DNA from: CBDFNC01 sp965249895 | GTDB taxonomy: Bacteria > Pseudomonadota > Gammaproteobacteria > Enterobacterales > CBDFNC01 | NCBI GenBank assembly: GCA_965249895.1 | Contig: CBDFNC010000005.1 | Location: 1,798,001-1,862,000 of the forward strand | Direction of reading: 5' to 3' | DNA: 64,000 nucleotides | Part shown: piece after piece, positions 19,301 to 27,496 of the stretch | How the letters are laid out: each line of letters begins with the position of its first letter | How positions within the stretch are numbered: the first letter of the stretch is position 1 | Program-made: the position numbers and the translations under genes | Notes under the pieces: generated by a model | What the model was told of the DNA's origin: nothing | What the model saw: the letters and a program-made list of their open reading frames with translations, nothing else | Database searches by the model: none

Positions 19301-19868
19301 CCAAATCGATCAAAAACTCAGCTCCTACTTCGGACCTGTTGATATGCTGCTTTAAGAATTGGTGAGCTAGCCCGGGTTTGCCTATAGCCAATGCAACATC
19401 GGCGAAATATCGGGCTACGATAAAGTCCTGCAGCTCTGCATTGCTATTGAGATAATCGTCTAACTTCCCTTTATCTGCTGCATTTTTGGTTTGAACAGAC
19501 TGTCTGTATAAGAGCTCCAGATAAACTCTGCTGATTGACTCATCCTTGTTGATAGCGAGTTGTTTATTAGATACCAGAGGTTTTAGTAGATCTATGGCTT
19601 TGGGCCACTCTCCCAGCTTGCTCCATTGCTCCGCTAACAACAAAATTATCGCGTGGTTACTTCCGTCATTACTGTGCATAGCCTGTAGAAAAGCAACAGC
19701 GATTTCAGGGTTAGATGCCCGGGAAATCGTAGTAAGCAGCCATACTTTGTTCGGTGCCACCAACCAAAGCGCCCACACGACAGCCAACGCAAGCAGCACC
19801 ATAGTAGGTGTATTGACTAAACGAACACGTCGGCTTTTATCAGGATAATCTGGGTCTTCCTGGTCCAT
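16350..19868 (-). CDS. pelB: Pel outer-membrane porin with TPR scaffold PelB
   Basis: A large (about 1172 residues; P. aeruginosa 1193) protein with one N-terminal membrane anchor (about 17-38), a long helical TPR region (about 45-860), and a C-terminal 16-strand beta-barrel (about 900-1172) ending in the outer-membrane sorting signal SFKFSLGYYMGL. PelB binds the modification enzyme PelA through its repeats and exports the polymer. A TTG at 19871 precedes the ATG at 19868; the ATG is preferred, with AAGGA upstream. It lies 88 nt downstream of pelA. Confidence 0.93.
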   Translation of the reverse strand: MDQEDPDYPDKSRRVRLVNTPTMVLLALAVVWALWLVAPNKVWLLTTISRASNPEIAVAFLQAMHSNDGSNHAIILLLAEQWSKLGEWPKAIDLLKPLVSNKQLAINKDESISRVYLELLYRQSVQTKNAADKGKLDDYLNSNAELQDFIVARYFADVALAIGKPGLAHQFLKQHINRSEVGAEFLIDLVLQASDYAAAIGYQQEIYSQAASVSNLSRLMELNALAGQVESNWPLLLAVKAPLADKPDFLQLALFQASKRGETKSALDFSRRLLAIQPSQSLLLSTSELAFLAGDNRTAISLQEKAFSQQPDIQIARRLHQFYLWQGKIPQALAMSHWLSDRGGSAEEIRQGIEEARAMTNLMMEAKFYDLLALENKLLPKEYDLWLNALEKARGTDFALESVAMLAQMRPGDSQLMAEKARLFGYLNQYQQEIRQWRKLQTKRELNHQEAQRFADAFFYTGEPEQALAVLVSAQDWLHAPTGYLNYVASLAWQQGNQPVVSLAYERLYSLDAKASDLHRYVVANTPNDKTQEAEFLSHMYNEYGDSALLQRALGLWVELQNPQAMKPMLAKAQQQGLFQIHSYLWHYQALLSIWEMDDQAAYTNFDRALAFKPISNAALVDYFWWLMGKGDKTQLEQLYTQFKWDYRDTDELWPVFAAAAQNLEKPLESKAWYQAMLKDNANIDVATLLNYATVLEQLNQHLDAYKIRQYCATKMQREMLQLQDSGASYRSLVATFIGPRAAFELSKSQALSAPDKTKVVELLQHYLAEGKPDTLAFWHQRTALKQYPLPEHQQLSLALMNRDKDQLELLVQHSLDLPQADRNLALQQLANHHQAWQEAEASIGTMVNTQAESKLRRAHVAQHPSKTHGIRSQFVSNASWNINKWQLDYFAPLESGYWRLGSDIQRASLPESFAGKGEYTEYRLRASMTREFVGGDWKLGLDLARGIGDPRLGLKASVNAGLPVGLFGSLDFGLANHSEFSQALTLAGKDDKLGMSIRYPITARETLNFRFTGHQLSSRFDDDIARGWQLGITASEQLFFNDPAWMLYGDWSSHQFTLNDDPLAGVNNWLGGAQLTSRDFISPRFQRLSMGTRIYQGAPGLPGATSGSPRFWFDTSLGYRADLDKVDMALNTGLGWRVLGDDELFFSLDWQSQDRNGLSSFKFSLGYYMGL

Positions 19869-19956
19869 CAACGCTCAATCCTTAAGCTTTTATATCTTTG
19901 TCACTAACGTTATTTTCTATTTTTCTGATGTAACACTGCGTCCCTCTGGTTAAAGT

Positions 19957-22680
19957 TTAGCCCCTACAATCCAAAGTGCCGCTCACTTCACCAACCTGAC
20001 CGGTTGCATACCTCAGACTACCGTTAGCTAACCTTGTTGGTTTAATGGCTTTATTCACGATCAGTTGACAGGTTTCGCTCTGGCGAAAATCCAGCTCCAG
20101 CGGTACGTAGGACTGAAATCGCCAATGAATTTTAGCCCCCTCGACCTGCCATTGTTGAAGGATAGCGTTTGCCTGCACAAAAACTGGCCCGTTACCTGAT
20201 GTAGATAAATCCAGACGACTTCGGCTCTGACTGAGGGTAAGATACTTGCCATCAGGCCCCTGGTTCCATCCCGCAACGCCCTCAGACAACAAGATGTTTG
20301 GCGGCCCTAGTAGGTCCGGTAGGCGTAAACTACGGATGCCTGTGCTTGATATAACCCATTGGCCGGATAATGACTTACCAATTCCTGTCTGATACAAACT
20401 GCTGGCTCGACCGGCATATTCACTCAGGTGTATTGGTGTCAGATTTTGCTGCTGAGCCCAATCATAAACCTTAAGCAACCCCTTGAGAGAAGCTGGATAT
20501 ACTCCGGAGTACATATGGTAATAGATACTAATACTTTTCAATCGCTTAGGCCTACCTAGCAGCTTGAAGGTTTCTATCGCGCTGGCGTATCCATCGTAAT
20601 TCTCTGTCCATAATTTGGTAAATAGGTTTTCGTTAAGAACAGGTGCATATACCTGAACCCCACCGGAGGGGAAACTCACAATGGTGGGTGATACCCGGCT
20701 ATAACTATTTCCCGCGAGCTGCACAAAGGTGTTTCCACCATTAACATTAAACACGCCTATTTCATCACTCAGTTTGATCGTGGCCTCGTCTGGATCCGCC
20801 TCGCCTGACCAGAGCAAAACTTTGACTCTCTTTTCCTTAGGTGCCAGCGTTTGATTGATATAATCCACCGAGCCATGAATTTCCCGAGTTAGATCTAACT
20901 CGTACCCAGGGATCGCCAGGTGCTGACTATTTTTATTTCCGCCATTTTGTAACGATTCACGCCAAAAAAAAGGATGGCTATACGTGTGACTGGCCAATTC
21001 TACGTGAGGTAAGGAGAATATCTTTTTGGCAATACGTTCCATTGTTCTACTCAGCTCGGGATACAAACCTCTGGAACCAACCTCGCCTTCAATCACAGAC
21101 ACTGTTATTGGCAATTTATAAGGCTTGAGCACCTTATTCATGATCATTTCACTGGCATAAGGCTGGCCAGGAAACCAAGCTTTGGAGACAAACCCATCCC
21201 CATCAATATGAAGGGTCAGTACTCTTCGGCCACTTTCCGTTGTTACATCCGGGACCGGTAAGGGAGTAAGCGACAACGCCTCAGTTAACATGTTAAAGGG
21301 ATCAATAACCCAACGTTCGGCTTGATTGTGCAAGTTTACGATTGGCAAAGGGTCCAGTACAGCTCCCCCCCAAGGGGCCGTAAAAAATAATGTTGACCTT
21401 TCACCCTGGCTGTCTCTGACTTCTATAAGGTTATTAAATTCTTTATCCCGTAATCTGACTTGCCCATACCGGTCGAACGATTTTAATCCCAGAAGCGTAG
21501 GCTCCACTATCCAGTTGTCACCTTTGAGTAAGGTTCGTGACCCAGATAAATAACCCTGTGTGTTTACCCCAAGCTTGGCCAATATACCTCGGTCTTGCGG
21601 CAATGAACCTACATATAAAAGCGGTAGCTTAGTTGGCAGCCGATTAAGCCAGGCGACCAATTTGGGTTGACTTACATAAGCCAGAGTATCCAGCCAACTC
21701 ACCACCGCGGCGTATTTTCCCTGATCCAACACCCGGAAATCAAAACTTTGGATATCCTGGCATTCAGGAATGTAACCCAAGTACTCCAGTGGCATTGCCA
21801 AAAACCGATGACAACTTGAGTGGATCATATTCGTCCGAGCACCGTTATAGAAAACTAATACCCGCCTGGGAACAGCGTATGAGCTGCTCACTCCAATTTG
21901 AGACAGGAGTCCGTCACTGATATATGGGGTAAAGCCCTGTTTAACCAGTCGCCGAGCGGCTCTCAACTGAGCTTGCCGATTGTTGCCCGGTATATAGTCG
22001 ATAACAATGGCTTCCAGATCGAGGGACTTAACCGTTGCCATCTTGTTGTTTAACCATAGGCTGTCGCTGGCTTTAACCTTTGAATACTTCTTCTTTGCAG
22101 GGTTATAACTGTGGTACAGGGACTCTGCAACAACCGCCGAAGCCACAGATTGCACCTGGGGAAGAACCTCAAATCCTCGGTTTAAAATTAACCCATGCTG
22201 TTTACTGATTTTGGCGAGACGCTGAATAATGCTGACTAATGCAGCCTGCTGATTTCGCTGTTGCTGCGGCTTCCTTGCGAATAGAAAATAGCTGTCCAGA
22301 GTGTCGAGAAATAACCCATCAAACCCGGTTTGCAAATATGCTTCACTCTGTTTATACAGGTGCTGCTGCCAATGGGGCGAGGTTAAATCCATTGCGTAGG
22401 ACTGCCAATCCAGATTTTTTGCCCCCACAGCGTCAGATAACGAATCAGCAAGTGGCACGCCGCCCCATTCTCCTACACTGAGATAAGCAAAGACCTGAGT
22501 GTTCCCAGCCTGGAGCGTCGTCAGTTGTTTTTTACTCAGTGATGAAGGTGTGACTACCACTCGATCGTAGCTAAGTAGTTCCCTGACTGAATCTATCTCA
22601 TCATAATAAAATGCAATAGAAGCAGGCTTAGCAGTGCAGTTAATCGCGATTAAAACGAAAAGGGCCAAGATAATTCGCAT
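19957..22680 (-). CDS. pelA: Pel polysaccharide deacetylase/hydrolase PelA
   Basis: Periplasmic two-activity enzyme of 907 residues. The signal peptide is MRIILALFVLIAINCTA. The start at 22680 is chosen because it opens with this signal sequence and has TAAGGATG upstream; a longer frame from 22836 adds 52 unrelated residues. Domains: a glycoside-hydrolase module (about 20-260) with likely acids in DGLFLDTLDS (D126) and VVAESLYHSY (E186); a reductase-like linker (about 270-460); and a NodB-like polysaccharide deacetylase with metal site HIDGDG (491-496) and HTYSH (H565, H569). A C-terminal beta-domain follows. It is the first gene of pelABCDEFG. Confidence 0.95.
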   Translation of the reverse strand: MRIILALFVLIAINCTAKPASIAFYYDEIDSVRELLSYDRVVVTPSSLSKKQLTTLQAGNTQVFAYLSVGEWGGVPLADSLSDAVGAKNLDWQSYAMDLTSPHWQQHLYKQSEAYLQTGFDGLFLDTLDSYFLFARKPQQQRNQQAALVSIIQRLAKISKQHGLILNRGFEVLPQVQSVASAVVAESLYHSYNPAKKKYSKVKASDSLWLNNKMATVKSLDLEAIVIDYIPGNNRQAQLRAARRLVKQGFTPYISDGLLSQIGVSSSYAVPRRVLVFYNGARTNMIHSSCHRFLAMPLEYLGYIPECQDIQSFDFRVLDQGKYAAVVSWLDTLAYVSQPKLVAWLNRLPTKLPLLYVGSLPQDRGILAKLGVNTQGYLSGSRTLLKGDNWIVEPTLLGLKSFDRYGQVRLRDKEFNNLIEVRDSQGERSTLFFTAPWGGAVLDPLPIVNLHNQAERWVIDPFNMLTEALSLTPLPVPDVTTESGRRVLTLHIDGDGFVSKAWFPGQPYASEMIMNKVLKPYKLPITVSVIEGEVGSRGLYPELSRTMERIAKKIFSLPHVELASHTYSHPFFWRESLQNGGNKNSQHLAIPGYELDLTREIHGSVDYINQTLAPKEKRVKVLLWSGEADPDEATIKLSDEIGVFNVNGGNTFVQLAGNSYSRVSPTIVSFPSGGVQVYAPVLNENLFTKLWTENYDGYASAIETFKLLGRPKRLKSISIYYHMYSGVYPASLKGLLKVYDWAQQQNLTPIHLSEYAGRASSLYQTGIGKSLSGQWVISSTGIRSLRLPDLLGPPNILLSEGVAGWNQGPDGKYLTLSQSRSRLDLSTSGNGPVFVQANAILQQWQVEGAKIHWRFQSYVPLELDFRQSETCQLIVNKAIKPTRLANGSLRYATGQVGEVSGTLDCRG

Positions 22681-22796
22681 TACGTCATCCTTAACATTTG
22701 CTAGCTCAACTAGGCCGACAATATCATCTAGTGTAGGCAAGGCCTGATGCCACAGCAAACAAGCCGACCTCAGGCCGTAGAGGTTTCCGTTTAATC

Positions 22797-22825
22797 TTGC
22801 TATCAAAGCTAAATCAGTGTATTGA
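22797..22825 (+). promoter_or_regulatory. candidate sigma-70 promoter of leuL-leuA
   Basis: TTGCTA (22797-22802) and TATTGA (22820-22825) are separated by 17 nt and lie about 30 nt upstream of the leader peptide start. The -10 match is weak; this is the best candidate rather than a firm call. The divergent pelA promoter must lie in the same 170-nt gap. Confidence 0.35.
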
Positions 22826-22853
22826 ATAGGAAACAAAATAGGTTTTAGTCAAA

Positions 22854-22922
22854 ATGAATTTGAACTCTGTACCTCTGACTCCACTCCTACTCACAAATAG
22901 TGAGCGGGTCGCCTGTAGCTGA
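22854..22922 (+). CDS. leuL: leu operon leader peptide
   Basis: A 22-residue open frame beginning MNLNSVPLTPLLLTNS and ending VACS-TGA. Five of 22 codons encode leucine, including the consecutive run CTC CTA CTC at 22884-22892. It lies directly before a terminator and leuA, the arrangement of leucine attenuators of enteric bacteria, where a ribosome stalled at Leu codons (low charged tRNA-Leu) lets an antiterminator form. It is not similar in sequence to E. coli LeuL apart from the leucine run. The ribosome site is weak (AGG about 12 nt upstream). Confidence 0.8.
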   Translation: MNLNSVPLTPLLLTNSERVACS

Positions 22923-22972
22923 GTCTAACCAAAGCAGAATACAGAAAACCCGTGCCAGCCACGGGTTTTTTT
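22905..22972 (+). promoter_or_regulatory. transcription attenuator upstream of leuA
   Basis: Two mutually exclusive RNA structures can be drawn. The terminator is a perfect 10-bp stem (22945-22954 AAAACCCGTG with 22960-22969) with a CCAGC loop; its T-run extends to 22972. The antiterminator pairs CGGGT (22905-22909) with ACCCG (22948-22952), and CTGTA (22913-22917) with TACAG (22940-22944), which uses up the terminator's left arm. The 5' arm of the antiterminator lies inside the end of the leader peptide frame, about 13 nt after the Leu-codon run. A ribosome stalled at Leu would leave it free, and one reaching the stop (22920-22922) would cover it. Confidence 0.82.
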
Positions 22973-23015
22973 ATATCTAAATTACCTAATAAAAAGTAAG
23001 TAAGAGGGATAAGCA

Positions 23016-24575
23016 ATGTCGGACCAAATCATTATTTTCGACACCACATTAAGAGACGGTGAACAAGCCCTAGCCGCCAGTTTAACTGTTAAAGAGAAAT
23101 TGCAAATCGCTATCGCCCTCGAACGCTTGGGTGTTGACGTAATGGAAGTTGGTTTTCCGATCTCTTCGCCGGGTGATTTTGAGTCAGTCCAAGCCATTGC
23201 CAGAGTCATTAAAAACAGCCGGGTTTGTGCCTTGTCACGCGCCCTTGCAAAAGATATTGATGCGGCCGCGGAAGCGCTAAAGGTCGCAGAAGCGTTTCGC
23301 ATCCACACCTTTATCTCTACATCCACCATTCATGTAGAAAGCAAACTACGCCGCTGTTTCGATGATGTTCTGGAAATGGGGATAAAAGCGGTAAAACATG
23401 CGCGTCAATATACTGATGACGTTGAATTCTCCTGTGAAGATGCAGGCAGAACCCCTATCGATAACCTTTGTCGTATGGTGGAAGGCGCCATCGATGCTGG
23501 TGCCAGTACTATTAACATTCCCGATACCGTAGGATATACCGTTCCCAGCGAATTTGGCGGCATCATTCAGACCCTATTTAACCGCGTACCCAACATAGAT
23601 AAAGCTGTGATCTCCGTGCACTGTCACGATGATTTGGGACTTTCTGTGGCTAACTCTATTACTGCGGTTCAGCATGGCGCAAGACAGATTGAATGTACTA
23701 TCAACGGTATTGGCGAAAGGGCCGGGAACTGCTCGTTGGAAGAAATTGCAATGATCCTCAATACCCGTAAAGACCAGCTGGGGTTAAATACCAGAATTAA
23801 CCCAGTAGAAATTCATCGCACCAGTCAATTAGTCAGCCAACTCTGTAATATGCCCATACAAGCCAACAAGGCAATCGTTGGGGGCAATGCCTTTTCCCAC
23901 TCCTCGGGCATCCATCAGGATGGGGTGCTTAAAGCCAAAAATACCTATGAAATTATCACGCCGGAAAGTATTGGCCTTAACCAAAATAAACTCAACCTGA
24001 CCTCTCGCTCCGGGCGTCATGTGATCAAACACAGAATGGCGCAACTGGGATATACCGATAAGGATTATGATTTGGAAGAGCTCTACGAGAGCTTCGTAAA
24101 ACTCGCCGACACTAAAGGTCAGGTGTTCGACTATGACTTGGAAGCCTTAGTATTCTTCAATAATATTCATGATAAGGCCGAGCATTATAAACTGGAGTAT
24201 TTAAGCGTACAATCAGGCTCTGGCGTTGTCGCAACGGCCACTGTAAAACTGACAAAAGGTGAGCTGCTAGTTGTAGAAGCAGCAACAGGTAATGGCCCGG
24301 TTGATGCTGTATACCAGTGCTTAAATCGCATTGCTGGTTATGATATAACACTGGACGACTATCAGATTTCCTCTCAGGGAGAAGGAAAAGACGCTTTAGG
24401 TAAAGTGGATATTGTTGCCAAATACCAGGGCCGGAAATATCACGGTATCGGTCTGGCAACTGATATAATCGAGTCTTCTGCCTTAGCCATGATGCATGTT
24501 ATCAATCACATACACCGAGCTCAGGCAGTAGAAGAGAAAAAACAGCAAAAGCTAAAAATTGAAGATCAGGTATAA
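23016..24575 (+). CDS. leuA: 2-isopropylmalate synthase
   Basis: First committed enzyme of leucine synthesis: acetyl-CoA plus 2-oxoisovalerate gives 2-isopropylmalate. 519 residues (E. coli 523). HMGL-like TIM barrel with the metal and catalytic motifs IIFDTTLRDGEQALAASLTV near the N-terminus, VHCHDDLGLSVANS, and NGIGERAGNCSLEEIAM; a linker domain with NAFSHSSGIHQDGVLK; and a C-terminal allosteric leucine-binding domain (about 390-505, GNGPVDAVYQCLNRI). The ATG follows GAGGGA. leuB, leuC and leuD do not follow, so leuA stands alone, yet it keeps its own attenuator. Confidence 0.97.
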   Translation: MSDQIIIFDTTLRDGEQALAASLTVKEKLQIAIALERLGVDVMEVGFPISSPGDFESVQAIARVIKNSRVCALSRALAKDIDAAAEALKVAEAFRIHTFISTSTIHVESKLRRCFDDVLEMGIKAVKHARQYTDDVEFSCEDAGRTPIDNLCRMVEGAIDAGASTINIPDTVGYTVPSEFGGIIQTLFNRVPNIDKAVISVHCHDDLGLSVANSITAVQHGARQIECTINGIGERAGNCSLEEIAMILNTRKDQLGLNTRINPVEIHRTSQLVSQLCNMPIQANKAIVGGNAFSHSSGIHQDGVLKAKNTYEIITPESIGLNQNKLNLTSRSGRHVIKHRMAQLGYTDKDYDLEELYESFVKLADTKGQVFDYDLEALVFFNNIHDKAEHYKLEYLSVQSGSGVVATATVKLTKGELLVVEAATGNGPVDAVYQCLNRIAGYDITLDDYQISSQGEGKDALGKVDIVAKYQGRKYHGIGLATDIIESSALAMMHVINHIHRAQAVEEKKQQKLKIEDQV

Positions 24576-24611
24576 CGAAAGGGCTGCTAACCCTGCCCTA
24601 ACCCAAAACAT

Positions 24612-25550
24612 ATGCTCAGATTAATCATTGTCTGCCTCGTCCTACTAGCCCCTTTCGTATACGGGAAGCAACTTTCGTTTGAACGAGAGGGGTCCAGACT
24701 TTCTTACACTTGGCTGGATTTTGACAACACTAAGCTGTCAACAACAGTGGACTTTAGTGGCGTACCTACCGCTTTTCGTACTTTTAGAGCTTATTCCCCA
24801 GCCCAGGTTGAGCAGTATATTCATCGCAAAATAATGCTCCAAGCAAAAAACCTGGATCCCAAGAAAGTGCGGATAAAGTTAGTGCGTAAAGGCAGTGAAA
24901 AAGTCTTTTTCATCGAAGGACAAGATCAGAAGGTCGTTAATCAAACCCGACTCGAGTTAAGCAAACAACAGGAGATCCTGTTCCAGGAGTACCTGCAGAC
25001 AAATAACTATATCGAATTTAAAGATTTCTGGAATACTAAAAAAGTTAAACCTGACCATGTGAAGATCGCTCTATTAAGTCAGAATGAGCTGAAGCCCCTT
25101 GCCCAAGCCTTTCAACAAATACTGGATTCAAAATCCCGCGACCAAGCCATCGATATCCTACTCGGCTTTATCCAGTCGGTCCCTTATTCTAAATTACAAT
25201 CGAAGGATAATCGAAGAGGCGCTGGGTACCTGCCACCGAGAAATCTATTAATAAACAACCGTGGGGATTGTGATAGCAAGGTCACTCTAATGGCCAGTAT
25301 ACTCTCGTTACTGTATCCGGACACCAAGCTGGTGATGGTGCTAATACCGAATCACGCATTACTCGGTATTCAGAACACCTATCAGGCACATGGTGAAACC
25401 ATTAGGGTCGACGGTATCGAATACCTTTTAGTAGAGCCTACCGGACCCGCACAATTTAAGTTAGGTGAAATTGATGAGGCCAGCTTAAATGCTATCGCCA
25501 AAGGATTAATTATCACCGAAGCATTCGAAACAGCTAACTCACTACAATAA
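24612..25550 (+). CDS. secreted transglutaminase-like cysteine protein
   Basis: 312 residues with an N-terminal signal peptide (MLRLIIVCLVLLAPFVYG). The C-terminal half carries a transglutaminase-like core: Cys220 in NNRGDCDSKVTL, His248 in LIPNHALLGI and an acidic residue near 275 (YLLVEPTG), the Cys-His-Asp/Glu triad pattern of the superfamily. Members act as amidases, peptidases or transamidases, often on envelope or exported proteins; the substrate here is unknown. It lies 36 nt after leuA on the same strand, and its 3' end overlaps the convergent PilZ gene by 17 nt. Confidence 0.7.
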   Translation: MLRLIIVCLVLLAPFVYGKQLSFEREGSRLSYTWLDFDNTKLSTTVDFSGVPTAFRTFRAYSPAQVEQYIHRKIMLQAKNLDPKKVRIKLVRKGSEKVFFIEGQDQKVVNQTRLELSKQQEILFQEYLQTNNYIEFKDFWNTKKVKPDHVKIALLSQNELKPLAQAFQQILDSKSRDQAIDILLGFIQSVPYSKLQSKDNRRGAGYLPPRNLLINNRGDCDSKVTLMASILSLLYPDTKLVMVLIPNHALLGIQNTYQAHGETIRVDGIEYLLVEPTGPAQFKLGEIDEASLNAIAKGLIITEAFETANSLQ

Positions 25551-25827
25551 ACTCAACGGCCATTTCAAATGCAGTTTCAAGTTTCGATATTCGCAATACT
25601 TTGGCTTCAGCATTTAAAGGCGGAACTCGGTTGTCACCTGTGCCGAGGCTAAGCATTATACTATCTCCTGCATCAAAACTTTCTTCCGCTAACTCGATTA
25701 GCATACCTGTGGCGCTTAAATCCTTACATACACCAGTTGCCTGACTGCCGCCTTCCTTGTTAATACGCACCGGGGATTCAATAGCCATACGTCTGAAAGC
25801 GCGTCTGTCATTTTGAGCTGTGATCAC
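25534..25827 (-). CDS. PilZ-domain cyclic-di-GMP-binding protein
   Basis: A 97-residue single-domain protein. Both halves of the PilZ signature are visible: RxxxR near the N-terminus (DRRAFRR, R8/R12 and R9/R13) and DxSxxG (DLSATG, D36-S38-G41), which together bind cyclic-di-GMP. Stand-alone PilZ proteins act as adaptors for motility, type IV pili or polysaccharide secretion; the partner here is unknown, though pel and type IV pilus genes lie in the same window. It overlaps the convergent upstream gene tail to tail by 17 nt. Confidence 0.88.
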   Translation of the reverse strand: MITAQNDRRAFRRMAIESPVRINKEGGSQATGVCKDLSATGMLIELAEESFDAGDSIMLSLGTGDNRVPPLNAEAKVLRISKLETAFEMAVEFIVVS

Positions 25828-25941
25828 AGTATTTCCCTCTCGATATTTAATAGCTAAAACTAGTTATCCCTAATAAACTGCGACAGCCTGTTGATAAGAT
25901 CAAGTATAAATCATCACAGGCTGCCAGGATTGGGAGTTGGG

Positions 25942-27324
25942 TTACAAATGCTCTTCTGCAAATGAAGCCAAACGACTACGTACCACTCCATCGAGATATA
26001 CGTTCGCGGAGCCCTCAAAATCTTTGAAGCGCTCCACTATATAGGTCAACCCCGAAGTCACAGGAGTCAGGTAATTGCTGTCTATTTGGGCTAAATTACC
26101 CGAACAAACTAACTTCGTCCCTTCTCCGCACCGAGTAATTATAGTTTTTAACTGGGAAGCCGTCAGGTTTTGACATTCATCCAACAATACAAAGGAGTTT
26201 TGAATACTACGTCCCCGCATAAAGTTAACGGACTTAAACTGAATATTGGCCTTATCCATAATGTAGTTTAACGAGCCATCCGTACATTCATCATTTTTAT
26301 GTAATACTTCCAAAGTATCCGTGACAGCCGCCAACCAGGGCATCATCTTCTCCTCTTCTGTTCCCGGTAAAAAGCCGATACTTTCAGCAATATCTGGGGT
26401 ATTTCGCGTTACAATCACCTTGTCATAAGTCCTTTTTTCTATCACCAACTCCAACGCTGCCGCCATGGCGAGCAGCGTCTTGCCGCAACCCGCAGGGCCG
26501 GTCAGGATAACCAGATCAATATCAGGATCGAGTAAAGCGTTTAGCGCCATCGCCTGATACACATTTTTGGGGTGGATACCCCAAGCATGACGTGACATCA
26601 ATCTATCTCTTCCCAAATCTTGAATTTTGATACCAACTTCGTCTTTCTCCACGACTCTGGCGGCAAAGGTTTCGGTATCGTCGATAATGAACTCATTGAT
26701 ATACGGATTCTCCAACAGGCTGCCTTCTATCGAGTGATACGTTTCCCGTCCATCAGTTTCACTCTGGCAATCCTCTATTTCGTCCCAGAAACTTCCTTCC
26801 AGTTGTCTGAACCCTTTAGAGAGCAACTGGATATCGTCGATAAGCTGGTCAGTTCGATAATCTTCCACCCTTGCCATACCGGCGCCCTTGGCTTTTAAGC
26901 GCATATTGATATCTTTGGTAACCAAAGCAACAACCTGGGGATGATTTAGTTTCTGTAAATAAAGAGCCGCATTGATGATCCGATTATCGGCCTCACTTTG
27001 AGTAAAAATCTCTTGCTCTAGTGGTAAGTGATGATCAGAAAAAATTGAAATTCGACCTGTTTCCTCATCATCTTGTGCTTTTGACAGCGGAACACCGGCA
27101 ATAATTTGTTCAGGTGTAGCATCTTTAAAAATATCTTCAAGTGCGCGAATAGCCACTCTGGCATCCCGGCTGACATCCTTATTTCTGTCTTTTATATGGT
27201 CTAACTCCTCCAGCACTGTCATTGGAATAACTACATTGTGTTCTTGAAATGAATAGATTGCGAGAGGTTCGTGCAGCAGGACATTGGTGTCTAGGATAAA
27301 GTACTTGCGTTCATCACTTTCCAT
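25942..27324 (-). CDS. PIN domain - PhoH-like ATPase
   Basis: 460 residues. The N-terminal PIN-type nuclease domain (about 1-140) has the first metal-binding acid in KYFILDTNVLLHEP (D12) and further acids in VLEELDHIK and SEADNRIINAALY. The C-terminal PhoH domain (about 245-455) is a RecA-like P-loop ATPase with Walker A GPAGCGKTLLAMAAAL and Walker B VLLDECQNL. This fused architecture (PhoH2 type) is reported to act as an RNA helicase-nuclease. AAGGAG precedes the ATG. It is a single gene downstream of the slipin/NfeD pair on the same strand. Confidence 0.9.
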   Translation of the reverse strand: MESDERKYFILDTNVLLHEPLAIYSFQEHNVVIPMTVLEELDHIKDRNKDVSRDARVAIRALEDIFKDATPEQIIAGVPLSKAQDDEETGRISIFSDHHLPLEQEIFTQSEADNRIINAALYLQKLNHPQVVALVTKDINMRLKAKGAGMARVEDYRTDQLIDDIQLLSKGFRQLEGSFWDEIEDCQSETDGRETYHSIEGSLLENPYINEFIIDDTETFAARVVEKDEVGIKIQDLGRDRLMSRHAWGIHPKNVYQAMALNALLDPDIDLVILTGPAGCGKTLLAMAAALELVIEKRTYDKVIVTRNTPDIAESIGFLPGTEEEKMMPWLAAVTDTLEVLHKNDECTDGSLNYIMDKANIQFKSVNFMRGRSIQNSFVLLDECQNLTASQLKTIITRCGEGTKLVCSGNLAQIDSNYLTPVTSGLTYIVERFKDFEGSANVYLDGVVRSRLASFAEEHL

Positions 27325-27433
27325 AGGCTTTCTCCTTTGGTTCCTGTATTAACCATAAGATTATACGGAACTGTTACTCTGAGCTTAGTTCAACTACGAC
27401 TAATCTAGACAGCTGGAAGTTGCAATTTTATGA

Positions 27434-27464
27434 CAAGCTGCCAATAAACTACATTGGCAGCTTG
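27434..27464 (-). terminator. strong hairpin after the slipin gene
   Basis: A perfect 12-bp stem (27434-27445 with 27453-27464) with a 7-nt loop lies 32 nt after the slipin stop. The minus-strand sequence after it (TCATAAAATTG) is only partly T-rich, so termination efficiency is uncertain. Confidence 0.55.
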
Positions 27465-27496
27465 GCAAATAGGCGAGCTTATTCTATGTTTAGGAG

